A stretch of DNA of 8,460 bases from Coriobacteriia bacterium (GTDB lineage Bacteria > Actinomycetota > Coriobacteriia > Coriobacteriales > Atopobiaceae), in NCBI GenBank assembly GCA_003150175.1, contig QAKZ01000033.1, forward strand, positions 1-8,460. Direction: 5' to 3'. The position numbers were made by a program, and so were the translations under genes. Position 1 is the stretch's first letter, and each line of letters starts with the position of its first letter. The notes below the pieces were generated by a model. It did no database searches. It was not told where the DNA came from and worked only from the letters and a program-made list of their open reading frames with translations. Below, piece after piece: positions 1 through 5,097 of the stretch.

Positions 1-212
1 CAGGCTCACACTCGAGCAGGGGCTCGTTGAGGTGGGCGAGCTCGAGCGTGCACTGCGTAGGCGGTGTCGTCGTCGGTGACGACGCCCTCCCAATCCGCCA
101 TGGTGAGCGGCTTGTTCTCCAGGCCGTAGAAGTTGTTGCGGTACGCCTGGTAGAGGGCCTCGGCGAGCTCGGACTGACGGGCGTTGAGGGTGGTGGAATC
201 GGTGCTGGACAT
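1..212 (-). pseudogene. 2-keto-4-pentenoate hydratase-like (MhpD/FAH superfamily), internally deleted and frameshifted, runs off left edge
   Basis: The ATG at 212-210 follows a strong ribosome binding site (AAGGAG, six bases upstream). The first ~53 codons give a helical N-terminus ending in DDDTAYAV, which matches the 'AAYAIQ' region near residue 40 of MhpD-type hydratases. The open frame then turns into Arg/Pro-rich sequence and stops at 8-6. In the neighbouring frame, positions 49-2 read TLELAHLNEPLLECEP, which matches the later family segment 'IPFSRVLQPRIEAEIA' carrying the metal-binding ExE pair. In MhpD these two segments lie about 50 residues apart, so I infer a deletion of roughly 50 codons plus a frame change near position 50. 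MhpD-type enzymes hydrate 2-hydroxypentadienoate. The true substrate here is unknown, because many relatives are annotated only by family. Family assignment rests on short segments and is moderate. A sequencing or assembly error is an alternative explanation for the break. Confidence 0.55.
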
Positions 213-249
213 GATGTTCTCCTTTTTCTCAGCTGATTGTTGTTTGCGG

Positions 250-280
250 ATGACGAAAAGGGACTGTCCCTTTTCGTCAT
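250..280. repeat. 31-nt perfect palindrome, copy 1
   Basis: ATGACGAAAAGGGAC, a central T at 265, then the exact reverse complement (266-280). The 15-base arms are perfect and in RNA would give a ~14-bp hairpin with a CTG loop. A second copy lies at 566-596. This copy is in the presumed 5' untranslated region of the hydratase-like gene, between the attenuator terminator and its ribosome binding site. No uridine run follows it on either strand, although each arm carries an internal A4/T4 tract. It resembles a REP-type intergenic repeat; that class assignment is inference. Confidence 0.8.
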
Positions 281-308
281 TTCCCTGATGGGCAGCCGAT
301 CAAAGAAG

Positions 309-343
309 AAGACCGGGTACTGCGCACGGCAGCAACCGGTCTT
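309..343 (-). terminator. Attenuator terminator hairpin
   Basis: On the minus strand an 8-bp stem AAGACCGG (343-336) pairs with CCGGTCTT (316-309). A second inner stem, CTGC (332-329) with GCAG (323-320), sits inside it. The tail is CTTCTTTGATC (308-298), U-rich in RNA. It lies 53 bases after the leader stop codon and 83 bases before the ribosome binding site of the next gene, as expected for an attenuator rather than an end-of-operon terminator. Confidence 0.65.
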
Positions 344-355
344 TGCATCCCAGCA

Positions 356-376
356 CTGCCCGTCAAGGACGGGCAG
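356..376 (-). promoter_or_regulatory. Leader hairpin (possible pause or anti-antiterminator stem)
   Basis: CTGCCCGTC and GACGGGCAG form a perfect 9-bp stem with a 3-base loop, 20 bases after the leader stop codon. The octamer GGCTGCCC occurs here (371-378) and again past the terminator (290-297), so the GGGCAG arm has two possible partners. The stem is directly visible; its role in switching is inferred. Confidence 0.55.
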
Positions 377-395
377 CCAATATGTGGCGACCCGC

Positions 396-440
396 CTAGC
401 GAATAATGCTGCTAATAATTCGTGCCTGCAGGTAGCTCAT
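396..440 (-). CDS. Isoleucine-rich leader peptide, 14 aa
   Basis: The peptide MSYLQARIISSIIR has ATG at 440-438 and TAG at 398-396, preceded by a Shine-Dalgarno sequence (GAGAGGA at 453-447) seven bases away. Four of the 14 residues are Ile, in two adjacent pairs around Ser-Ser, and there is one Leu. All four Ile codons are ATT. The lysR gene in this window uses ATT in only 1 of its 13 Ile codons, the rest being ATC. Such clustering of a regulatory amino acid is the hallmark of leader peptides of branched-chain amino acid operons, where ribosome stalling during amino acid shortage prevents formation of the downstream terminator. The ORF is too short for routine gene calling. The functional call is inference from composition, ribosome binding site and downstream hairpins together. 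Confidence 0.75.
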   Translation of the reverse strand: MSYLQARIISSIIR

Positions 441-528
441 TGCGTTTCCTCTCGTCATGCGCCCCTCTTGGGCGCGTGGTGACCATTGCGGCCCTTTGAG
501 CGCGGGAATCAGCCCTCATCCCGTAACT

Positions 529-534
529 ATTATG
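529..534 (-). promoter_or_regulatory. Candidate -10 box of the attenuator transcript
   Basis: CATAAT on the minus strand (534-529) matches TATAAT at five of six positions and would start RNA near 522, about 80 bases before the leader ATG. No good -35 hexamer sits 16-18 bases upstream. Just upstream is a 10-bp perfect palindrome, TTTCGCGAAA (535-544), which could be an operator or chance. Confidence 0.35.
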
Positions 535-565
535 TTTCGCGAAAGTCGACAGCTGTTGGAACGAA

Positions 566-596
566 ATGACGAAAAGGGACTGTCCCTTCTCGTCAT
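566..596. repeat. 31-nt palindrome, copy 2, abutting the leuB stop codon
   Basis: This is the same palindrome as at 250-280 with one change (C at 589). In minus-strand RNA the change gives a G-U pair with position 573, so the hairpin is kept, whereas plus-strand RNA would have a C-A mismatch. It shares position 596 with the last base of the leuB TAA codon and is followed on the minus strand by TTTCGTT. It may therefore serve as the 3'-end hairpin or a weak terminator of the leuDB transcript. With the flanking TTC, the two copies form inverted repeats of 34 bases facing inward. Confidence 0.75.
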
Positions 597-1708
597 TAGA
601 GGGCGGCGACGACGCGGTCGCCCATGGCGACGGTGCCGAGGATGTGGTCGGCGGGGGTGTCCTCGTCGGCGATGTCGCGGGTGCGCCAGCCCTCGTCGAG
701 GACGCGCTCCACGGCCGACTCGATCCAGCCGGCCTCCTCGGTCATGTCGAGGGCGTAGGTGAGCAGCATGCCCGCCGAGAGGATCTGCGCGAGCGGGTTG
801 GCGACGCCCTGGCCCGCGATGTCGGGGGCGGAGCCGGCGCTCGGCTCGAAGAGGCTCACGCCGTCGCCGAGCGAGGCGGAGGCGAGCATGCCGAGCGAGC
901 CCGTGATCTGCGCGGCCTCGTCCGAGAGGATATCGCCGAACATGTTCTCGGTCACGACGACGTCGAAGTCGGCCGGGCGGTTGATGAGCTGCATCGCGGT
1001 GTTGTCCACGAGCAGGTCCTCGAGCTCCACGTCCGGGTACTCCTCGTCGTGGACGCGGTGGACGATCTCGCGCCACATGCGGGAGGTCTCGAGCACGTTG
1101 CGCTTGTCCACGCTCGTGACCTTGTTCCTGCGCTTGCGGGCCGCCTCGAAGGCCTGGCGCGCGATGCGCTCGACCTCGTACTCGCGGTACTCCATCACGT
1201 CGTAGGCGCGCTGGCCGCGGCCGCCGTCGGCGCCCGCGCCCTCCTCGCCGTAGAAGCGCTCGCGGCGCCCGAAGTAGATGCCGCCGGTGAGCTCGCGGAC
1301 GAGCACCATGTCGACCCCGCGGATGACCTCGGGGCGCAACGTGGAGGCGCCGGCGAGGGCGTCGTAGATCTTCACGGGACGCAGGTTGGTGTAGAGGCCC
1401 AGCCCCTTGCGGATGCGCAGGAGCCCCTGCTCCGGGCGCGGGGCGTTGGGGTCGGTGGAGTCCCACTTCGGGCCGCCCACGCTGGCAAGAAGGACCGCGT
1501 CGGCGGCCTTCGCGGCCTCGAGGGTCTCGTCGGGCAGCGGGTCGGCGCACGCGTCGATGGCGGCGCCGCCGATCAAGTGGTCCTCGGACATGAACTCGAC
1601 GTCGGCCTTCCGCCCCACGGCGGCGAGGACCTTCTTGCCCTCGGCGATGATCTCGGGGCCGATGCCGTCGCCCGGCAGGCAGCAGATCCGGTAGGTCTTC
1701 GATGCCAT
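596..1708 (-). CDS. leuB: 3-isopropylmalate dehydrogenase LeuB
   Basis: LeuB catalyses NAD-dependent oxidation and decarboxylation of 3-isopropylmalate to 2-oxoisocaproate, the third leucine-specific step, in the cytosol as a homodimer. The protein has 370 residues, normal for the family. Visible motifs are LPGDGIGPEI (11-20), the substrate arginines R100, R110 and R138 (VRELTGG), Y145, K202 in VDKRNVLE, the metal aspartates D236, D259 and D263 (GDILSDEAAQ), and the NAD-loop GSAPDIAG (292-299). The residues before that loop are EPSA, where many LeuBs have EPxH; variants without this His occur in the family. Start: the ATG at 1708 lies two bases after the leuD stop, with GGAAGGG upstream in the leuD end, and MASKTYRICCLPGDG is a normal LeuB N-terminus. 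The open frame continues to 1906, but that would overlap leuD by ~200 bases. It is co-transcribed with leuD, and its TAA touches the palindromic hairpin at 566-596. Confidence 0.96.
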   Translation of the reverse strand: MASKTYRICCLPGDGIGPEIIAEGKKVLAAVGRKADVEFMSEDHLIGGAAIDACADPLPDETLEAAKAADAVLLASVGGPKWDSTDPNAPRPEQGLLRIRKGLGLYTNLRPVKIYDALAGASTLRPEVIRGVDMVLVRELTGGIYFGRRERFYGEEGAGADGGRGQRAYDVMEYREYEVERIARQAFEAARKRRNKVTSVDKRNVLETSRMWREIVHRVHDEEYPDVELEDLLVDNTAMQLINRPADFDVVVTENMFGDILSDEAAQITGSLGMLASASLGDGVSLFEPSAGSAPDIAGQGVANPLAQILSAGMLLTYALDMTEEAGWIESAVERVLDEGWRTRDIADEDTPADHILGTVAMGDRVVAAL

Positions 1709-1710
1709 GG

Positions 1711-2217
1711 CTACTCGCCCTTCCGCTCCGCGAGGACGCGCTTGGTGCGCGCCACGAGGCCGCCGTCGTTGATGATCTCCTGGATGAAGGGCGGGAACGG
1801 CTGCGCATGGAAGACGGCGCCCGTGGTCTCGTCCGTGATGGTGCCGGTGTCCGCGTCGACGTCGACGACGTCGCCCTCGCTGATGGCGTCGACCGCCTCG
1901 GGGCACTCGAGGATGGGCAGGCCCATGTTGATCGAGTTGCGGTAGAAGATGCGCGCGAAGGACTTGGCGATGACGCAGCTCACGCCCGCGGCCTTGATGG
2001 CCACCGGGGCGTGCTCGCGCGAGGAGCCGCAGCCGAAGTTCTCGTCGGCGACGATGATGTCGCCGGGCTTCACGCGGTCGACGAAGGTGGTGTCGAGGTC
2101 CTCAAGGCAGTGCTTGGCGAGCTCGGCGGGGTCGGAGGTGTTGAGGTAGCGGGCCGGGATGATGACATCGGTGTCGATGTCGCGGCCGTAGCGGAAGACG
2201 GTTCCCTTGAACTGCAC
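1711..2217 (-). CDS. leuD: 3-isopropylmalate dehydratase small subunit LeuD
   Basis: This is the small subunit of isopropylmalate isomerase; with LeuC it converts 2- to 3-isopropylmalate. At 168 residues it is the short HacB-like form typical of clostridia and archaea rather than the ~200-residue enterobacterial form. Motifs are [13 protein letters not shown] (13-25), [10 protein letters not shown] (62-71) and [15 protein letters not shown] (87-101), the swivel-domain signatures of the aconitase family. The start codon is GTG at 2217-2215, chosen because [17 protein letters not shown] is the usual N-terminus and AAAGGA lies six bases upstream. leuB follows after two bases, so the pair is surely one transcript. 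Its partner leuC is not adjacent but ~2.9 kb upstream, beyond two unrelated genes. A possible promoter and operator lie at 2251-2272. Confidence 0.96.
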   Translation of the reverse strand: MQFKGTVFRYGRDIDTDVIIPARYLNTSDPAELAKHCLEDLDTTFVDRVKPGDIIVADENFGCGSSREHAPVAIKAAGVSCVIAKSFARIFYRNSINMGLPILECPEAVDAISEGDVVDVDADTGTITDETTGAVFHAQPFPPFIQEIINDGGLVARTKRVLAERKGE

Positions 2218-2250
2218 GGCGATTCCTTTCGTTGGCGCGGTTTCGGGCCA

Positions 2251-2272
2251 GTGTTCCTATTGTAGCGAACAC
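2251..2272 (-). promoter_or_regulatory. Candidate leuDB promoter -10 inside an inverted repeat
   Basis: On the minus strand, TACAAT (2264-2259) is five of six to the -10 consensus and would start RNA ~35 bases before the leuD GTG. It is exactly enclosed by the inverted repeat GTGTTC-N10-GAACAC (2251-2256 and 2267-2272), a natural arrangement for a repressor site. No convincing -35 is visible. If real, leuDB has its own controlled promoter despite the small gap after the upstream gene, where I see no terminator. Confidence 0.4.
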
Positions 2273-2307
2273 CGCCGCGCATCCGCCCGCCGGCCCGCCG
2301 CTCCCCG

Positions 2308-2982
2308 CTAATGCAGCTTGAGGTCGTGTCTGACGACCTGCGAGTTCAGCCACGCGGCGCGCCAGCCGCGATTCCAGCCGCCCTCCCCCTCGATGTCGAG
2401 GACGGTGTATCCGCAGGCATTGACCACCGTCGTGCCGCAAGGCATCTGCCGCTCGCGCTTGAAGGAGGGGTCGTAGCCCTTGTGCACGTGGCCGTGGACC
2501 ATGTAGCCGGGCCGCCAGCGCCCGAGCAGGTCGTCGAAGCACTCGAAGCCGCGGTGCGGAAGGTCCTCGAGGTCGCCCACCCCGCGCGCGGGCGCGTGCG
2601 TGAGCAGGACGTCGACGCCGCCCGCGAGCCGGATCTTCGCCTGGAGTCTCTGGGCCCGGCGGGCCATCTCGCGCTCGCTGTACATGTTCGCCCCGTCGCG
2701 GTAGCGCATCGAGCCGCCGAGGCCCGCGACGCGCAGCCCCCGGTACACGTAGACCTCATCCTCGACGCACAAGCAGCCGCCCGGCGCGCGGCGGGCGTAC
2801 CTGTCATCGTGGTTGCCGCGCACGTACAGCAGGGGCTTATTGGTCACGGTCACGAGGAACTCGAGGTAGTCCGGGTCGAGGTCGCCCGCCGAGAGTATGA
2901 GGTCGACGTCGCCGAAGCGCTTCTCGCTATAGAAGTCCCACAGGCAGCGCTCCTCGACGTCGGCGATGGCGAGCACCTTCAT
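2308..2982 (-). CDS. Calcineurin-like metallophosphoesterase, DxE-type motif I
   Basis: A 224-residue cytosolic protein with no signal peptide or membrane segment. Metallophosphoesterase blocks are in order: AIADVE (5-10), AGDL (32-35), GNHDD (56-60), THAP (128-131) and GHVH (164-167). Motif I is D8-V-E10, where most of the superfamily has DxH, so one metal ligand is Glu (or lost); as I recall, this is shared by a clostridial subfamily of this size. The substrate is unknown; phosphodiester or phosphomonoester hydrolysis is all the motifs support. The ATG (2982-2980) overlaps the TGA of the upstream BMP-domain gene (2981-2979) as ATGA, so the two are translationally coupled and probably work together. 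The ribosome binding site is weak (GGGGGC), which fits coupling. The gene ends 90 bases before leuD with no obvious terminator, so read-through into leuDB is possible. Confidence 0.85.
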   Translation of the reverse strand: MKVLAIADVEERCLWDFYSEKRFGDVDLILSAGDLDPDYLEFLVTVTNKPLLYVRGNHDDRYARRAPGGCLCVEDEVYVYRGLRVAGLGGSMRYRDGANMYSEREMARRAQRLQAKIRLAGGVDVLLTHAPARGVGDLEDLPHRGFECFDDLLGRWRPGYMVHGHVHKGYDPSFKRERQMPCGTTVVNACGYTVLDIEGEGGWNRGWRAAWLNSQVVRHDLKLH

Positions 2983-4931
2983 CGGCCCGTTGCCCCCATC
3001 GCGCGCGCCGCGGCGACGGCGGCCGCCTCCGCGTCGGCGTCGTCGGGCAGCGACCCCTCCACGTTGTCGGCGAGCCACGTCATGCCCACGACCTCCGCGC
3101 TGGGAAGCGGCGGGAACCCGGCGAGCTGGACCACGCCCTGCTGGCTGTGGAGCTCGCCGGCGAAGGGATGGATGGTGCCGGCGACGATGCCCTCGTGGAG
3201 CATCCGCACGAGCTTCTTCGTCTGGTACGGCAGCCCCGGCGAGAGGCGCACGTCGATGACGCCGGAGCCCATGCCGTACCAGTAGCTCACGGCCCGGGCG
3301 TCATCGCCGCTCGTCTCGGCGTCCCATGAGCCGTGCAGGAGGCTGCGCACGATGAGCTCGTAGTAGCGGTCCCAGTGCCACACGGGCCAGGCGATGTCCT
3401 CGAGCGAGCCGCCGCGCAGCCGGTGCAGGCCGTAGGCGCCCCCGTCGGCGTAGGGCCCCGCGACGTCGGAGCCGCTCATCACCGAGAGCCCGCGGCCGCG
3501 CATGAGCGCCGCGAGGTCGCCCGCCCCCTCGGGCGGGTAGACGAGGACGACCCGGGCCTCCGGGTCCATGAGCTCGGCGCCGACGGCGAAGGCGTTGATC
3601 TCGGCCACCGAGCCGAGGTTTCGGCTGTTCACGCGGTAGCCGATGCGGTGGTTGTCGGCCATGCTCGCCGCGAGCGCGCCGAGGAGGAACTTTGCCTCGT
3701 ACATTTTTCCGTAGTAGGAGCGCACGGAGTGGTGCGGCAAGCCGATGGAGCAGTTGAGGAACCGCACGTCGGGGTACTGGATCGCCGCCTTGACCGTGAA
3801 GTCCATGAGCGTCGGCGCGGTCGTGAAGACGACGTCGGCGCCGTTGGCCGCCGCGGCGTCCACGGCGTCCATGAAGCTGTCCTCGTAGGAGCGGTTCTCG
3901 TAGACCGAGGTGCGCACGATGCCGCCGAAGTAGCGCTCGATGTGCTGACGGCCGAGGTCGTGGACGTAGGCCCAGGCGGACTCGGAGCAAGGGCGCTCGT
4001 GGATGAACGCGACGCGCAGCGGGCGGCGGGCGGAGTAGGCCGTCTTGCCCATAAAGAAGCCCAGCACGCCGCGCGAGGGGGCCGCCGCGGGGTCCTCCTC
4101 CCCCTGCGACGCGGGCTCCTCGACGAGGTCGACGCGCTCGCCGTCGGCGCGGCCCTCCATGACGAGCTCGCGCCAGATCTTTCCCAGGCGGTCGACGACG
4201 ATGGAGGACGCGAGGTCGAGCAGGCGATCCTGCGTGTACACGCCCAGGTAGATGAGCATGGCGTCGGCGGGGGTGATGTCCAGGTGGTCGCCGCCGGCGC
4301 GCACATAGGCGCTCTTGAAGAACGAGAAGGTCTGGTGGAGGTAGCTCACGGCCTCGCGCGGCCACTTCTGCGAGAGGTCGCGCCCGAAGCGGCGCGCGAG
4401 CCTCCGGTAGCTACCCTCGCGCGAGAGCTCGATGTCGTAGAGCGGGCAGGCGCGCCAGAACTCGCAGAACTCGCCGTACATGCGCGTCTCATGCGTGTTC
4501 CACCTGCTCGGGTACAGCCGCGTGACCTCGGCCGTCACCGCGGGGGCTCCCAGGTACTTGAGCACGCTCACGCGTTTATTGCCCTCTTGCACGTAGAAGC
4601 GGTGCATGAACTCGATGACCACGATGGGGTCGCGGTAGCCCTCGCTCACCTGGATGTCGTAGAGGTTCGACCACTTGGTCGCGAACTCCGAGCCCGCCTC
4701 GAGCAGGGGCATGAAGGTGCGGCTAAAGGCGACCTGCCGGCCCCTCGTGACGGTGCCGACCACCATGTCGAGCGGGATGTCCACGAGGCCGACCTTCTCT
4801 CTGCCGGCGCAGAGTCCCTCGTCGACGAGGGAGTCCAGGTCGGTGAGGTAGGGGTGGCGGCCCTCCGACGCGGCGTGCCTGCGGTCGCGCTCACCGCGCT
4901 TGAGGGCTTTCTTGTATTCCTCGATGGACAT
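2979..4931 (-). CDS. Cytosolic BMP-domain protein with N-terminal ParB-like region
   Basis: A 650-residue protein. Residues ~40-130 resemble a ParB/sulfiredoxin-type fold region, with FYVQEGNKRVSVLKYLGA (112-129) as its signature, followed by a mostly helical stretch to ~265 and an acidic, Pro/Ala-rich linker (270-287). From ~303 to ~610 it reads as a BMP/PnrA-type periplasmic-binding domain (ADVVFTTAP 365-373; CSIGLPHHSVRSYYGKMYEAKFLLGALAA 394-422). BMP proteins normally are lipoproteins binding nucleosides for ABC import. This one has no signal peptide or lipobox and no permease or ATPase nearby, so a cytosolic sensor or regulator of a nucleoside-like ligand is more likely than a transport role (inference). 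I recall similarly built proteins in clostridia. Start: the ATG at 4931 (MSIEEYKKAL) has GAGG seven bases and AAGGAG thirteen bases upstream. The frame is open to 5135, but that extension crosses the leuC terminator and has no family-like sequence. Coupled by ATGA to the phosphoesterase. Confidence 0.8.
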   Translation of the reverse strand: MSIEEYKKALKRGERDRRHAASEGRHPYLTDLDSLVDEGLCAGREKVGLVDIPLDMVVGTVTRGRQVAFSRTFMPLLEAGSEFATKWSNLYDIQVSEGYRDPIVVIEFMHRFYVQEGNKRVSVLKYLGAPAVTAEVTRLYPSRWNTHETRMYGEFCEFWRACPLYDIELSREGSYRRLARRFGRDLSQKWPREAVSYLHQTFSFFKSAYVRAGGDHLDITPADAMLIYLGVYTQDRLLDLASSIVVDRLGKIWRELVMEGRADGERVDLVEEPASQGEEDPAAAPSRGVLGFFMGKTAYSARRPLRVAFIHERPCSESAWAYVHDLGRQHIERYFGGIVRTSVYENRSYEDSFMDAVDAAAANGADVVFTTAPTLMDFTVKAAIQYPDVRFLNCSIGLPHHSVRSYYGKMYEAKFLLGALAASMADNHRIGYRVNSRNLGSVAEINAFAVGAELMDPEARVVLVYPPEGAGDLAALMRGRGLSVMSGSDVAGPYADGGAYGLHRLRGGSLEDIAWPVWHWDRYYELIVRSLLHGSWDAETSGDDARAVSYWYGMGSGVIDVRLSPGLPYQTKKLVRMLHEGIVAGTIHPFAGELHSQQGVVQLAGFPPLPSAEVVGMTWLADNVEGSLPDDADAEAAAVAAARAMGATGR

Positions 4932-4968
4932 AGGCTTGCCTCGGCTCCTTCTGGTGATCGGCGGCGCT

Positions 4969-4989
4969 AGTTTAGCATGTTCAAACATG
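4969..4989 (-). promoter_or_regulatory. Candidate promoter and inverted repeat upstream of the BMP-domain gene
   Basis: On the minus strand the inverted repeat CATGTT-TG-AACATG (4989-4976) is directly followed by TAAACT (4974-4969), a 4/6 match to a -10 box, ~40 bases before the ATG at 4931. The overlapping octamer AACATGTT (4984-4991) is also palindromic. The repeat would sit in the spacer between -10 and -35, where a repressor could act. No good -35 hexamer is seen; the promoter call is weak, the repeat itself is exact. Confidence 0.35.
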
Positions 4990-5044
4990 TTGATGGACGA
5001 TGAGACGCCCGGTTGCCCGCCATACTCGCACGAGCGGACAGAGA

Positions 5045-5079
5045 AGCGCCCCGGCATCCGCGGTGGACGCCGGGGCGCT
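5045..5079 (-). terminator. Terminator after leuC
   Basis: A perfect 11-bp GC-rich stem, AGCGCCCCGGC with GCCGGGGCGCT, and a 13-base loop, starting 18 bases past the leuC stop codon. The following minus-strand sequence is TCTCTGT, only moderately U-rich. It separates leuC from the BMP-domain gene, so these are likely different transcription units. Confidence 0.7.
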
Positions 5080-5097
5080 CGCGCTCTGCATCCCTGC

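Larger units (their letters stand above)
281..565 (-). promoter_or_regulatory. Transcription-attenuation leader (isoleucine-responsive, inferred)
   Basis: The block between the two palindromes reads, on the minus strand, as a complete attenuator: a possible -10 box (529-534), a GCGCCC/GGGCGC hairpin (459-475), a leader ORF with four Ile codons (396-440), a 9-bp hairpin (356-376), a terminator hairpin (309-343) with a U-rich tail, and then the downstream gene. Several alternative pairings are visible. GGGCAG (minus strand, 356-361) can pair with CTGCCC upstream (371-376), with CTGCC in the terminator loop (328-332), or with a second CTGCCC beyond the terminator (290-295). CGGGT just after the leader stop (390-394) can pair with ACCCG in the terminator's 3' side (314-318). 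These would allow ribosome position to choose between terminator and antiterminator, but no folding calculation was made. The likely signal is charged tRNA-Ile. The regulated gene in view is the broken hydratase-like gene; intact targets could lie further left. Confidence 0.65.

Noticed and set aside
250..280. Palindrome as a standard intrinsic terminator or insertion-sequence end
   Set aside because: No U run follows it outside the arms, and no transposase gene or clear target-site duplication is visible in the window.
281..565. T-box riboswitch controlling a branched-chain amino acid gene
   Set aside because: No T-box consensus (AGGGTGGNACCGCG-like) or specifier-loop architecture is found on either strand; the translated Ile-rich leader explains the block better.
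457..762. Small open frames that translate the palindromes (peptides containing NDEKG-type sequence)
   Set aside because: They are chance translations of the repeat and its GC-rich surroundings with no ribosome binding site.
1709..1906. Upstream extension of leuB
   Set aside because: The extension lies wholly within leuD in another frame and is Arg/Gly/His repeat-like; normal LeuB begins at 1708.
566..1945. Long open frame on the + strand antisense to leuB
   Set aside because: The minus strand there encodes complete leuB and leuD with every catalytic motif; the + frame is Ala/Val/Glu/Gly-rich, shows no domain, and is the usual GC-rich shadow.
3333..4970. Long + strand open frame (about 545 codons) opposite the BMP-domain gene
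   Set aside because: Its composition and lack of motifs mark it as antisense shadow of a real GC-rich gene.
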